Positions 52,473-62,118 of a stretch of DNA of 64,000 bases are shown here, in pieces; positions within the stretch are counted from its first letter, which is position 1, and each line of letters starts with the position of its first letter. The notes beneath the pieces were generated by a model. It searched no databases and had not been told where the DNA came from. It worked only from the letters and a program-made list of their open reading frames with translations. This DNA comes from Natronomonas halophila (GTDB lineage Archaea; Halobacteriota; Halobacteria; Halobacteriales; Haloarculaceae). The stretch spans positions 2,232,001 to 2,296,000 of the forward strand of contig NZ_CP058334.1 of NCBI RefSeq assembly GCF_013391085.1. Reading direction: 5' to 3'. The position numbers and the translations under genes are program-made.

Positions 52473-52523
52473 GGCGCGCTTCGGAACCTTCTTTAGCGGT
52501 GTGGACGGTGGTTCACCTACAAG

Positions 52524-54785
52524 ATGGCTGTACTCTGGCTGGACGAAATCGGCGCCGACGACCTCGGGGCGGTCGGCGGCAAGGGCGCATCCCTCGGCGA
52601 AATGACGGCCGCGGGACTGCCCGTTCCGCCCGGTTTCGTAGTCACCGCGCAGACCTACCGAACGTTCATCGAGGAGACCGGAATCGACGACGAGCTGTTC
52701 GAGGCAGTCGACGTCGATTCGGACGATTCCGAGGCGCTGGCCGAAGCGGAGGCCAGAGCGAAGGAACTCATCCTCGAGACGGAACTACCCAAGCCGGTCC
52801 GAGAGGACATCCTCGCGTCCTACGACGAACTCGACGATGGCAAGGCGTTCGTCGCGGTTCGGTCCTCCGCGACCGCCGAGGACCTGCCCGATGCCTCCTT
52901 TGCGGGTCAACAGGAGACGTTCCTCAACATCACCCGCGAGGACCTCATCGACCGGGTCAAACACTGTTGGGCGTCGCTGTTCACTCAGCGTGCTATCTAC
53001 TACCGCAACGAGCAGGGCTTCGAACACGACGTCGTCGACATCGCCGTCGTCGTCCAGAAGATGGTCGCCGCCGACAAATCCGGCGTCATGTTCACCTCCC
53101 ACCCCTCGACCGGTGAGCCGAAAATCATCATCGAGGCCGCGTGGGGGCTCGGCGAGGCCGTCGTCTCCGGGTCGGTCTCCCCGGACAACTACGTCGTCGA
53201 CCGCGAGACCGGCGAGATGCTGGAGACCACCGTCGCCGACAAGAAGGTCCAGATGGTCAAAGACGAGGCCACCGGCGAGACCGTCGAACGCGACGTGCCC
53301 GAGGACAAACGGCACGAACAGGTCCTCGACCGGAACGAAATCGAGGAACTCATCGACCTCGGCGAGCGCGCCGAGGACCACTACGACGAACCGCAGGACA
53401 TCGAGTGGGCCATCGCGGACGGCGACGTCTACATGCTGCAGTCCCGTCCGATTACGACGATTTCCGACGATGCCGCCGGGGAAGCGACCGCCGACGGCAA
53501 CGGCAACGGCGAGGGCGAGCAACTCGTCCAGGGCCTCGGCGCCTCGCCTGGCATCTCCTCTGGTCCGATCCGCATCGTCCGCAAACTCGACCAGCTCGAC
53601 AAGGTCAGCGAGGGCGACATCATCGTCACCGAGATGACGACGCCCGACATGGTGCCCGCGATGAAACGCGCCAGCGGCATCATCACCGACGAGGGCGGCA
53701 TGACCAGCCACGCCGCCATCGTCGCCCGCGAACTCGGCGCTCCGGCAGTCGTCGGCGCCGGCAACGCCAGCGAAGTCCTCAGTGACGGCCAAACCGTCAC
53801 CATCGACGGCGACAAGGGCACCGTCACCGAGGGGTCGGTCGAACCCGAAGAGGAGACCGACGCCGTCGAGGAGGTCCGTCCGCAGAGTCCCGTCAAGCCG
53901 ATGACGGCAACCGAAGTGAAGGTCAACGTCTCCATTCCGGAGGCCGCCGAACGCGCCGCCGCGACCGGCGCCGACGGCGTCGGCCTGCTCCGGATGGAAC
54001 ACATGATTCTCTCGACGAACAAGACGCCCGAGCGCTACCTCGAAGACCACGGCGAGGACGCCTACATCGACGAAATCGTCGAGGGCGTCCGCGGCGTGGC
54101 CGACGAGTTCTACCCCCGCCCCGTTCGCGTTCGCACCCTCGACGCGCCGACCGACGAGTTCCGGCAACTCGAAGGCGGCGAGGACGAACCCCACGAGCAC
54201 AACCCAATGTTGGGCTACCGTGGCATCCGTCGGAGCCTCGACCGGCCGGACGTCTTCAAATACGAACTGGAGGCGTTCAACCGACTCTTCGACATGGGTT
54301 ACGACAACGTCGAAATCATGTTCCCGCTGGTCAACGACGCCGAGGACGTCCTGCAGGCGCGGAACCTGATGGAAGAAGCCGGCATCGACCACGAGAAACG
54401 CCGCTGGGGTGTCATGATCGAGACGCCCGCCTCGGCGCTGACCATCGAGGACATGGCCACCGAGGGCATCGACTTCGCCTCCTTCGGCACCAACGACCTC
54501 ACCCAGTACACCCTCGCGGTCGACCGGAACAACGAGCACGTCGCCGACCGCTTCGACGAACTCCACCCCGCGGTGCTGAAACTCATCGAGACGACCATCG
54601 AGACCTGCCGCGAACACGACATCGACACGTCGATTTGTGGGCAGGCCGGGTCCAAGCCGGAGATGGTCCAGTTCCTCGTCGAGGAGGGCGTCTCCTCAAT
54701 CTCCGCGAACATCGACGCCGTCCGCGATGTCCAACACGAGGTCAAGCGGAAAGAGCAGAAACTGCTGCTGGATTCGGTCCGCTAA
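52524..54785 (+). CDS. ppsA: phosphoenolpyruvate synthase
   Basis: A 753-residue PEP synthase. The N-terminal ATP-grasp domain starts AVGGKGASLGEMTAAGLPVPPGF and includes VRSSATAEDLPDASFAGQQETFLN. The central swivelling domain has the phospho-His396 in GGMTSHAAIVARELG. The C-terminal TIM barrel ends with the catalytic Cys705 in SICGQAG. It converts pyruvate and ATP to PEP, AMP and phosphate for gluconeogenesis. It is monocistronic. A Gly/Asn-rich linker (GNGNGEGEQ) separates the first two domains. All catalytic residues are present. Confidence 0.97.
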   Translation: MAVLWLDEIGADDLGAVGGKGASLGEMTAAGLPVPPGFVVTAQTYRTFIEETGIDDELFEAVDVDSDDSEALAEAEARAKELILETELPKPVREDILASYDELDDGKAFVAVRSSATAEDLPDASFAGQQETFLNITREDLIDRVKHCWASLFTQRAIYYRNEQGFEHDVVDIAVVVQKMVAADKSGVMFTSHPSTGEPKIIIEAAWGLGEAVVSGSVSPDNYVVDRETGEMLETTVADKKVQMVKDEATGETVERDVPEDKRHEQVLDRNEIEELIDLGERAEDHYDEPQDIEWAIADGDVYMLQSRPITTISDDAAGEATADGNGNGEGEQLVQGLGASPGISSGPIRIVRKLDQLDKVSEGDIIVTEMTTPDMVPAMKRASGIITDEGGMTSHAAIVARELGAPAVVGAGNASEVLSDGQTVTIDGDKGTVTEGSVEPEEETDAVEEVRPQSPVKPMTATEVKVNVSIPEAAERAAATGADGVGLLRMEHMILSTNKTPERYLEDHGEDAYIDEIVEGVRGVADEFYPRPVRVRTLDAPTDEFRQLEGGEDEPHEHNPMLGYRGIRRSLDRPDVFKYELEAFNRLFDMGYDNVEIMFPLVNDAEDVLQARNLMEEAGIDHEKRRWGVMIETPASALTIEDMATEGIDFASFGTNDLTQYTLAVDRNNEHVADRFDELHPAVLKLIETTIETCREHDIDTSICGQAGSKPEMVQFLVEEGVSSISANIDAVRDVQHEVKRKEQKLLLDSVR

Positions 54786-54852
54786 CGCCGCTCCGTATTC
54801 GACCGGAACCGCCCATCACGTCACTTTTATTCGCCGATTCCCTGGTTGGCCC

Positions 54853-55593
54853 ATGCGACGAGGCCTCGCGGCTGTTGCGTTGGTGTGTTTAGTAGCGCTC
54901 GCCGGGTGTTCGGCCCTTCCCGGTTCCGGAACGTCAGACAGCAGTGCACCGGGCATCGAGAACGGCGAACTGAACGACTCCGAGGCGTTGCTCGACGCCC
55001 ACGTCGAGGAGTTGACGGCATCTGGCTACGCCCACGAACTCAACGTCAGCCAGCGGGTCGGCCCCGAGGGCGACCGGATGGAGGTCGAACGCCGCCAGCG
55101 AACCAGCGTGGCGCCCAACGCCACCGAGTATCAGTCCCAGTTGGTAAACAACGGACGGACGTCCTCGCGGTTCATGATTTGGGGCAACGAGACGGTCGAA
55201 TTCCGGAGCATCGAGGCGGGCGGTACCCGCGACTTCCAGCGCGCGGACCCGACACCACCTGCGGCGCTGGCGGGCAGCCAGTTATTCGAATCGCACCTGA
55301 CGGCACCCTTCGAGGTCGAGGAAGTCGACGAACGCGAGGGGCCGAACCGTATCCATCTCCGTGCGACGGGCCGGCCGTCGGACACGTCGGCGTTCCCACG
55401 CGGCGCGACGAACATCAGCAACTACGAGGTGGAACTGGTCGTCGACGAGCGCGGGCGGATTCTGACGTTCAGCGCGCAGGCCGACTACCAGCTCAACGGC
55501 GAGCCGGCCGACTACCGGCTCGATTTCAACGTCACGGCGACGAGCGACCCGGGCGTCGAACGACCCGAGTGGGTCGACGCCCTCGAATCGTAG
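54853..55593 (+). CDS. secreted lipoprotein (DUF7537-like)
   Basis: A 246-residue protein with a Sec-type signal (RRGLAAVALVCLVALAG) and lipobox LAGC, followed by a Ser/Gly linker. The mature part is rich in Asp, Glu and Asn-x-Ser/Thr sites and has a beta-sandwich pattern resembling LppX/LolA-like haloarchaeal lipoproteins. It has no recognised enzyme motif. A CTTTTATTC element about 28 bases upstream of 54853 fixes the start and excludes the longer frame that overlaps ppsA. Confidence 0.75.
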   Translation: MRRGLAAVALVCLVALAGCSALPGSGTSDSSAPGIENGELNDSEALLDAHVEELTASGYAHELNVSQRVGPEGDRMEVERRQRTSVAPNATEYQSQLVNNGRTSSRFMIWGNETVEFRSIEAGGTRDFQRADPTPPAALAGSQLFESHLTAPFEVEEVDEREGPNRIHLRATGRPSDTSAFPRGATNISNYEVELVVDERGRILTFSAQADYQLNGEPADYRLDFNVTATSDPGVERPEWVDALES

Positions 55594-55641
55594 CGGGAAA
55601 CAACACAACGGATAAAGGTGCGGACACGAATTCGGGAACGT

Positions 55642-56694
55642 ATGCAGCGGGCCGAACCGCAGGATTTCAGCCGAGTGCTGTCGTCGATGTGCACGGAGCC
55701 ACATCCGTCGGCCCGTGAGGCGGCCGAACGCTTCCTCGCGACCAACCCCGGCGACCCCGGCACCTACGAAACGGTCGCCAAACTCGAACGCGAAGCCGTC
55801 GACATGCTCGGGGAGGTGGCCGGCCTGCCCGACGCGGCGGGCTACATCTCCTCGGGCGGCACCGAGGCCAACATTCAGGCGGTCCGCATCGCTCGCAACC
55901 GCGGCGACACTCGCAACCCGAACTTCGTTGCGCCCGCCTCCGCGCACTTTTCCTTCCGCAAGGCCGCGGACATCCTCGGCGTCGAGTTACGGACCGCGCC
56001 GCTCGAAGACTACCGCGCGAACCTCGACGGCGTCGCCGAACTCATCGACGACGACACCGTGCTGGTCGTCGGCGTCGCCGGCACCACCGAATACGGCCGC
56101 GTCGACCCGATTCCCGCCTTGGCGGACATGGCCAACGACGTCGACGCGCTCTGTCACGTCGACGCCGCGTGGGGTGGGTTCGTCCTGCCGTTTACCGCCC
56201 ACGCGTGGAACTTCGATGACGCCGACATCGACACGATGACCATCGACCCCCACAAGATGGGGCAGGCGGCAGTCCCTGCCGGCGGCCTGCTGGCCCGCGG
56301 GCCGGAACTGCTGGACGAACTCGCCATCGATACGCCGTATCTGGAATCCACCTCGCAGGTGACGCTGACGGGGACCCGCAGCGGCGCGGGCGTCGCAAGC
56401 GCCGTCGCCGCGATGGAGGAGTTGTGGCCCGAGGGCTACGAGGCCCAGTACCGTCGCTCTCAGACCAACGCCGACTGGCTGGCTGCCGAGGTCCGTTCCC
56501 GCGGCTTCGATGTCGTCTCGCCCGTCCTCCCCATCGTCGCGATGGATTTCTCCCGGGACCGCATCGCCGAACTGCGCGACCACGGCTGGCGCATCTCGCC
56601 GACCGAAAACGGCGAGGCCCGCGTGGTCTGTATGCCCCACGTCACCCGGCCGATGCTGCAGGAGTTCCTCGACGACCTCGACCGACTGTCCTAA
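55642..56694 (+). CDS. mfnA: pyridoxal-dependent aspartate/tyrosine decarboxylase (MfnA family)
   Basis: A 350-residue group II decarboxylase. The motif [18 protein letters not shown], then HVDAAWGGF, then DPHKMGQ with the pyridoxal Lys205 are all visible. Methanogen MfnA decarboxylates tyrosine for methanofuran; haloarchaea lack methanofuran, and this enzyme is thought to decarboxylate aspartate to beta-alanine for coenzyme A. The start at 55642 ([22 protein letters not shown]) follows a GATAAAGG TATA-like box by about 30 bases. Substrate is inferred. Confidence 0.9.
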   Translation: MQRAEPQDFSRVLSSMCTEPHPSAREAAERFLATNPGDPGTYETVAKLEREAVDMLGEVAGLPDAAGYISSGGTEANIQAVRIARNRGDTRNPNFVAPASAHFSFRKAADILGVELRTAPLEDYRANLDGVAELIDDDTVLVVGVAGTTEYGRVDPIPALADMANDVDALCHVDAAWGGFVLPFTAHAWNFDDADIDTMTIDPHKMGQAAVPAGGLLARGPELLDELAIDTPYLESTSQVTLTGTRSGAGVASAVAAMEELWPEGYEAQYRRSQTNADWLAAEVRSRGFDVVSPVLPIVAMDFSRDRIAELRDHGWRISPTENGEARVVCMPHVTRPMLQEFLDDLDRLS

Positions 56695-56796
56695 GGACGA
56701 ACGGCGGGTTTCGACCCGCTAAACTGTTCATAAACCGTCTAAACGGTCGAACGGTCTCGCCGGTTGAAGTCCATCCGGTGTCTCCAATCGGGTACA

Positions 56797-57048
56797 ATGA
56801 AGCGAACGATAGCAATCCTGTTCGCCGTGCTGGTCGTCGCGAGTGCCTTCGCCGCGCCCGCGGCCGCACAGCCCGGCGACACCGTCGACGAGTGTCAGAA
56901 CGCCGACGAAGGCCCGAGCGGCGATGCGGGGCCGCCGGGCTTCGTGGGCGGCCTCCTCGGCGGCGTCGCCGGGTTCCTCGGTGACCTCTTCAGCGGGCTG
57001 CCGGTGCCCAACTTCGTCAAGGGCTTTTTCGGCGCTTCGACCTGCTGA
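56797..57048 (+). CDS. small secreted Gly-rich protein
   Basis: An 83-residue protein with a Sec signal peptide (KRTIAILFAVLVVASAFAAPAAAQ). The mature part is short and has Gly/Leu/Phe-rich repeats (GFVGGLLGGVAGFLGDLF). It contains two Cys residues (DECQ and the C-terminal STC). It may be a surface peptide or a small pore-forming or antimicrobial (halocin-like) product; the sequence does not settle this. No known family. It stands alone. Confidence 0.6.
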   Translation: MKRTIAILFAVLVVASAFAAPAAAQPGDTVDECQNADEGPSGDAGPPGFVGGLLGGVAGFLGDLFSGLPVPNFVKGFFGASTC

Positions 57049-57120
57049 CGGAGCGGCTGTCGGCACGTAAATAAACGGTAACCGACGTGGTCGAATTCGG
57101 TGTTTTTCGTCCGACGGTCC

Positions 57121-57130
57121 AAACTTAAGG
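57121..57130 (+). promoter_or_regulatory. TATA-like element of the BNR-repeat protein gene
   Basis: AAACTTAAGG centred about 28 bases before the ATG at 57154 supports that start over the upstream in-frame ATG at 57100. Confidence 0.45.
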
Positions 57131-57153
57131 TGGGCCCCGTACTGAGGCCACCC

Positions 57154-58077
57154 ATGAACCTGCTTTTGGGGGCACGGACCGGGGTGTTTCGGGGCGACCC
57201 CGAGGCGGCCGAGGACCCGGTTCGCGTCCTCGATTCCGACCGCGTGCTCCGCGTGCGGACGTTCGGCCCGCGGGTCTATGCGGCGACCCGCGGCGGCCTC
57301 TACCGCTCGCTCGATAGCGGCCGGTCGTGGACCCATATCGAGACGCCGCGGCCGGAGGTGTATTCGGTGCTGGAAGCGCCGGTCGGCGAACGACTCTACA
57401 TCGGCACCCATCCCGCCCATATCTACGTCTCCGAGGACGCGGGCGAGACGTGGGACGGGTGTGAGAGCCTCCAAGACCTCCCCTCACGCGAGGAGTGGTA
57501 CACGCCGCGGCATCGCAACGAGTCTCACGTCCGGGCGCTCCGGTCTGCGGGCGGCGAGCGCGTCGTCGCCGGCATTGAGGTCGGTGGCGTCCACCTCAGC
57601 GAGGACGGCGGGGAGACGTGGACCGAGCGGCGACAGGGCGTTCACGACGATATCCATCACGTGCTCGTACGGAGCGTCGACGAATGGGTCGCCTCGACGG
57701 GCAACGGCCTCTATCGGACGCGCGATTCGGGGCGTTCGTGGACCCGCCTCGACGATGGCGGCGACCGGCGGTACTTCCGGGAGGCCTTCGCGTACGACGG
57801 CCGCCTCTATGCGGCCGCGGCGGCCGGCCCGCCGGCGACGTGGGATGGCCCGAAGGGAACCGATGCTGCCCTCTATGAGTCCTGCGACGGCGGCGACACG
57901 CTCGAACCCGTCGAGTACGCGGGCTCGCCCGGCGGGTTCGTCCTCTCGTGGGCCGCGGCCGACGGGGAGGTGTACGCGGGCACCACCGACGGCCTCCTGC
58001 TACACCGGGAAGCCGACGGCTGGTTCGGCGTCGGGTCGGTGCCGGCCGAAATCGGGTCGCTTGCGGCCGTCGAGTAG
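57154..58077 (+). CDS. BNR/sialidase-type beta-propeller protein
   Basis: A 307-residue protein made of repeated Asp-box units: SLDSGRSWTHIE, SEDAGETWDG, SEDGGETWTE, RDSGRSWTRL. Such S-x-D-x-G-x-x-W repeats form the blades of a beta propeller and are common in sialidase-like and YCF48-like proteins. There is no signal peptide, so it is probably cytoplasmic. A catalytic sialidase set is not seen. It may act as a binding or scaffold protein. It is upstream of the membrane protein gene with 53 bases between. Confidence 0.7.
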   Translation: MNLLLGARTGVFRGDPEAAEDPVRVLDSDRVLRVRTFGPRVYAATRGGLYRSLDSGRSWTHIETPRPEVYSVLEAPVGERLYIGTHPAHIYVSEDAGETWDGCESLQDLPSREEWYTPRHRNESHVRALRSAGGERVVAGIEVGGVHLSEDGGETWTERRQGVHDDIHHVLVRSVDEWVASTGNGLYRTRDSGRSWTRLDDGGDRRYFREAFAYDGRLYAAAAAGPPATWDGPKGTDAALYESCDGGDTLEPVEYAGSPGGFVLSWAAADGEVYAGTTDGLLLHREADGWFGVGSVPAEIGSLAAVE

Positions 58078-58130
58078 GTTCCGGCGGCGGACCCCGCACA
58101 CATATGTCGACGGAACGACACCACTGAGAT

Positions 58131-59621
58131 ATGGACCTCTGGAGTCCCGAGAGCTACTGGCTCGTCCGACTCCTCTTTCAGCGCGCGCTTGCGGTCATCT
58201 ACCTGCTTGCCTTCCTCGTCGCGGCGACACAGTTCCGGCCGCTGGTCGGCGAGGACGGCCTGCTGCCGCTTTCCGAATACGCCGACAACGCGGCGTTCAA
58301 GGAGCGGCCGGGCCTCTTCCATCTCGTTCCGAGCGACCGGGCTATCGGCATCGCGGCGTGGTCGGGGGTCCTCCTCGCGGTGGCTGCCATCGTCGGCGTG
58401 CCCTACTGGCTGCCCGACCCGTTCGCGATTCCCGCCTCGATGCTGCTGTGGGCGGCGATGTGGGGACTCTACCTTTCCTTCGTCAACGCCGGCCGAATCT
58501 TCTACGGCTACGGGTGGGAGTCGATGCTGCTGGAGACGGGCTTTCTCGCGATTTTCTTGGGCGCCGGCGCCTCGGGGCCGCCGGTCCTCGTCGTCTGGCT
58601 GGTCAAGTGGGTGCTGTTCCGCAACATGTTCGGCGCGGGCCTCATCAAGATTCGCGGCGACGATTGCTGGCGGGAGTTGACCTGTCTCGATTATCACTAC
58701 GAGACCCAACCGATTCCGAACCCCCTGAGCTGGTTCGCCCATCACCTGCCGGACCGCTTTCACCGCGTTGAGGTGCTGGGCAACCACGTCGTCGAACTGG
58801 CGGTGCCGTTCCTCTATTTCGCCCCGCAACCCTACGCGTCCATCGGCGGCGCGCTCACGGTCGGCTTCCAGTTGTGGCTCATGACGACGGGCAATTTCGC
58901 GTGGCTGAACGCGCTGACCATCGTGCAGGCGATTCCGACCTTCAGCGACGAGGTGTTGCTGTCGCTCGCGCCCTCGTCGGTCGGGGCCTCGGTGCCGTCG
59001 GCCGCCCCGACGCCGACCTACCTGCAGGTCGCCGCAGTCGCCCTGACAGCCGTCGTGGTCGTCCGGAGCGTCAAGCCAGCGGCGAACATTCTCTCGCGGA
59101 CGCAGGCGATGAACGCCTCCTTCGACCCGGTACATCTGGTCAACACCTACGGCGCCTTCGGGTCGATTACCAAGCGCCGGTATCAACTCGTTATCGAGGG
59201 GACGGACGCCGAAGAGCCCGGCCCCGACGACTGGCAGGAGTACGATTTCAAGGGCCAACCGGTCGCGACCGACGAGCGGCCGCCTCAGTGGGCGCCGTAC
59301 CACCTCCGACTCGACTGGCAGTTGTGGTTCGCGGCGATGCGACCCCAACCCGGCCCCCGACAGCGGTGGCTCTTCCGGCTGCTCGAAAAACTGCTGGAGA
59401 ACGACGAGGCGACGCTTTCGCTTATAAATCACAACCCGTTCCCCGATGACCCGCCGGAGCAGATTCGGGTGTTGCGATACCGCTACGAGTTCACCGACCC
59501 CGAGGAGCGCGCCGAGACGGGCGAGTGGTGGAACCGACGGCAGGTCGGCACCTACGTCGAGGCGACCGACCGTTCGGCGCTACGAACGGGCGGCATCGGC
59601 CGACGCCGACGGAGGTTCTGA
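58131..59621 (+). CDS. lipase maturation factor family membrane protein
   Basis: A 496-residue protein. About eight or nine helices occupy the first 330 residues. The signature GWESMLLETGFLAIFLGAGASGPP and the conserved loop RGDDCWRELTCLDYHYETQPIPNPLSWFAHHLP match the LMF1/LMF2 family. The C-terminal soluble domain starts at NTYGAFGSITKRRYQLVIEGTD. In animals LMF1 is an ER chaperone for lipase folding; the archaeal role is unknown. A small membrane protein gene follows directly. Confidence 0.88.
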   Translation: MDLWSPESYWLVRLLFQRALAVIYLLAFLVAATQFRPLVGEDGLLPLSEYADNAAFKERPGLFHLVPSDRAIGIAAWSGVLLAVAAIVGVPYWLPDPFAIPASMLLWAAMWGLYLSFVNAGRIFYGYGWESMLLETGFLAIFLGAGASGPPVLVVWLVKWVLFRNMFGAGLIKIRGDDCWRELTCLDYHYETQPIPNPLSWFAHHLPDRFHRVEVLGNHVVELAVPFLYFAPQPYASIGGALTVGFQLWLMTTGNFAWLNALTIVQAIPTFSDEVLLSLAPSSVGASVPSAAPTPTYLQVAAVALTAVVVVRSVKPAANILSRTQAMNASFDPVHLVNTYGAFGSITKRRYQLVIEGTDAEEPGPDDWQEYDFKGQPVATDERPPQWAPYHLRLDWQLWFAAMRPQPGPRQRWLFRLLEKLLENDEATLSLINHNPFPDDPPEQIRVLRYRYEFTDPEERAETGEWWNRRQVGTYVEATDRSALRTGGIGRRRRRF

Positions 59622-59623
59622 GC

Positions 59624-59821
59624 ATGAAGGACCGACTTTCCGACATTCGGATGGAACCGTTCGTGAAGTACATCGTCGCCGGCGGCCTCGCGCTGGTGGC
59701 GGGCCTCTGGGCCGCCGAGTTGGCCGCCTTCGGGACGATTGCGTGGGTCGTCGGCCTTGCGCTGGTCGTGTCGGGCATCGCCGGCCTGTCGGTCGGCATT
59801 CACAGCGAAATCGAATACTGA
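59624..59821 (+). CDS. small two-helix membrane protein
   Basis: A 65-residue protein with two hydrophobic helices (FVKYIVAGGLALVAGLWAAE and GTIAWVVGLALVVSGIAGLS). It begins two bases after the stop of the lipase-maturation-factor-like gene, so it is in the same operon. No family is recognised. The start at 59624 is the first ATG after that stop. Confidence 0.65.
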   Translation: MKDRLSDIRMEPFVKYIVAGGLALVAGLWAAELAAFGTIAWVVGLALVVSGIAGLSVGIHSEIEY

Positions 59822-59888
59822 CCCATCGAATCCCGAAGGTGCGTCCCATAGCGGGACTGTTTTACCCTCCACGGTCCGCATGTCGTGT

Positions 59889-62039
59889 ATGCACGAGGAG
59901 TTCCCTACCGACGAGCCCGCGGTGGTCACCTGCGGGTTGCCGTACGCCAACGGCGACCTGCACGTCGGCCATCTGCGGACCTACGTCAGCGGTGACGCCT
60001 TCTCCCGGGCGCTGGACCGTGTCGGCCAGAACGTCGCCTTCGTCTCCGGGTCGGACATGCACGGCACGCCCATCGCCGTCAACGCCGCCGAGGAGGGCGT
60101 CGACCCCGAGGAGTTCGCCCTCGAGTACCACGAGCAGTACGAGGAGACGTTCCCGAAGTTCAACGTCGACTTCGACAACTACGGCCACACCCACGACGAG
60201 ACGAACACCGAGGTCACACGGGAGTTCGTCCGGTCGTGGATCGACAACGACCACATCGTCGAGAAGGAAATCGAGGTCGCCTGGGACGCCGAACAGGACC
60301 AGCCGCTTCCGGACCGATTCGTCGAGGGCACCTGTCCCTACTGCGGCGAGAAGGCCCGTGGCGACGAATGTGACGAGGGCTGTCAGCGCCACCTCGAACC
60401 CGGCGAAATCGAAGACCCCGTCTCGACGATTACGGGCAACCCCGCCGAGTATCGCACCCGACCCCACAAGTTCCTGCGCCTCTCGGATTTTCAGGATTAC
60501 CTGCAGTCCTTCATCGACCGGCTCGAGGGCACCGAGAACGCCCAAAATCAGCCCCGAGAGTGGATCGAGGGCGAACTCGAGGACCTCTGTATCACCCGCG
60601 ACATGGACTGGGGTATCGACTACCCCGGCGAGGGTGAGGAAGCCGAGGACCTCGTCCTCTACGTGTGGGTCGACGCGCCCATCGAGTACGTCGCCTCCAC
60701 CAAGCAGTACTCCGAGCGGGTCGGAACCGAGGAGTTCGACTGGGAAGCCGCCTGGAAGAACCAAAGCGACGGCACGCCCCCCGAGGGGGGTGAGGCGAGC
60801 GATGCGAGCCGATCCTCGTCGGGGTCGGGAACCGTCCCCGACGGCGGCGACATCGTACACATCATCGGCCACGACATTATCCAGCATCACACCGTCTTCT
60901 GGCCGTCGATGCTCCGGGGCGCCGACTACAACGAACCCCGCGCCGTGATGGCCTGTGGCTTCGTCAACCTCGCGGGCAAGGCCTTCTCGACGTCCCGCAA
61001 CCGGGCCGTCTGGGCCGACGACTACATCGAGGCGGGCCTGCACCCCGACCTCTACCGCTATCACATCATCACCGGCAGCGAATTCACCGCCGACGTGAAC
61101 TTCTCGTGGGACGGCCTCCAAGAGCGCGTCAACAGCGAATTGGTCGGCACCCTCGGGAACTTCTGCTATCGCTCGCTGCTCTTCGCCGAGCGGAACTACG
61201 ACGGCACGCCCGATACCGACGTCAGCGAGGAGGTTCGGGACCGCATCGAGGAGGCGATGGCCGGGTTCCGCGAGGCCATCAACGACTACCGGGTCCGCGG
61301 CCTCGGTCGCGCGCCCGTCGAACTCGCGAAGTTCGGCAACGAGTACATCCAGCAGCACGAACCCTGGAAACTCACCGACGACGACCCCCAACTGGCCGCA
61401 CAGGTCATCCGCGACTGCGTCCAGATTTCGAAGGCCGTCGCGGTCCTGATGGAACCCGTCCTGCCCGGCAAGGCCGAAGAGCTGTGGGCCCAACTCGGCG
61501 AGGACGGGTCGGTCCACGACGCCGCCCTCGGGGATGCGCTTGCGGCCCCGCCCGCCGAGTTCGGCGAACCCGAGGAACTCTTCGAGGGTCTCGAAGACGA
61601 ACGCGTCGAAGAACTCAACGAGCAACTCGAAGCGAGCATCGCTGCGGCCGAGGCGGAAACCGAAAGCGACGAGGACGCCGCCGCCGAGAGCGACGACATG
61701 GACATCGAACCCATCAACGACGAACGAGTCAGTTTCGAGGAGTTCCAGGACCTCGACCTCCGGGTCGCCGAGGTGCTGGAAGCCGAACCCATCGAGGGCG
61801 CCGACAAACTCGCGAAACTGCAGGTCGATATCGGCGTCGAAGAACGGCAAATCGTGGCCGGCATCAAGCAACTCCACGACCTCGATGAGTTGCCCGGCAC
61901 GCGCATCGTCGTCGTCGCCAACCTCGAAAAGAACGAACTGTTCGGCGTCGAGTCCAACGGCATGCTGCTGGCGGCGGGCGAGGACGCGGACCTGCTGACG
62001 ACCCACGGCGACTCCGAACCCGGGACGAAGGTTCGATAA
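59889..62039 (+). CDS. metG: methionyl-tRNA synthetase with C-terminal tRNA-binding domain
   Basis: A 716-residue class I synthetase. The HIGH-like motif is HVGH (residues 25-28). A zinc knuckle CPYCGEKARGDECDEGC follows, and the KMSKS-like motif is FSTSR (residues 366-370) in GKAFSTSRNRAVW. The C-terminal ~110 residues after the acidic linker form an EMAP-like tRNA-binding domain (FEEFQDLDLRVAEVLEAE). A Gly/Ser-rich insert of about 25 residues before DIVHIIGHDIIQHH carries two hairpins at DNA level and looks derived from an intergenic repeat. The start at 59889 is preferred to 59880 by TATA spacing (TTTTACC near 59859). Confidence 0.95.
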   Translation: MHEEFPTDEPAVVTCGLPYANGDLHVGHLRTYVSGDAFSRALDRVGQNVAFVSGSDMHGTPIAVNAAEEGVDPEEFALEYHEQYEETFPKFNVDFDNYGHTHDETNTEVTREFVRSWIDNDHIVEKEIEVAWDAEQDQPLPDRFVEGTCPYCGEKARGDECDEGCQRHLEPGEIEDPVSTITGNPAEYRTRPHKFLRLSDFQDYLQSFIDRLEGTENAQNQPREWIEGELEDLCITRDMDWGIDYPGEGEEAEDLVLYVWVDAPIEYVASTKQYSERVGTEEFDWEAAWKNQSDGTPPEGGEASDASRSSSGSGTVPDGGDIVHIIGHDIIQHHTVFWPSMLRGADYNEPRAVMACGFVNLAGKAFSTSRNRAVWADDYIEAGLHPDLYRYHIITGSEFTADVNFSWDGLQERVNSELVGTLGNFCYRSLLFAERNYDGTPDTDVSEEVRDRIEEAMAGFREAINDYRVRGLGRAPVELAKFGNEYIQQHEPWKLTDDDPQLAAQVIRDCVQISKAVAVLMEPVLPGKAEELWAQLGEDGSVHDAALGDALAAPPAEFGEPEELFEGLEDERVEELNEQLEASIAAAEAETESDEDAAAESDDMDIEPINDERVSFEEFQDLDLRVAEVLEAEPIEGADKLAKLQVDIGVEERQIVAGIKQLHDLDELPGTRIVVVANLEKNELFGVESNGMLLAAGEDADLLTTHGDSEPGTKVR
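60777..60843. repeat. hairpin repeat inserted in the metG coding sequence
   Basis: CCCCCC-GA-GGGGGG (60777-60790) is followed by GAGGCGAGCGATGCGAGCC, and then CGTCGGGG/CCCCGACG (60818-60825/60836-60843). The arrangement and the GCGAGCGATGCGAG core resemble the intergenic hairpin clusters at 16755-16920. The frame is kept and translates to a Gly/Ser/Asp-rich insert. Confidence 0.55.
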
Positions 62040-62118
62040 CGCCGCCGATTCGCCTTTTATAGACAGCAACGGCGTCCGGTCCCGACAACCATTTGCGCGG
62101 CCTCTCCCTAACCCAGTT

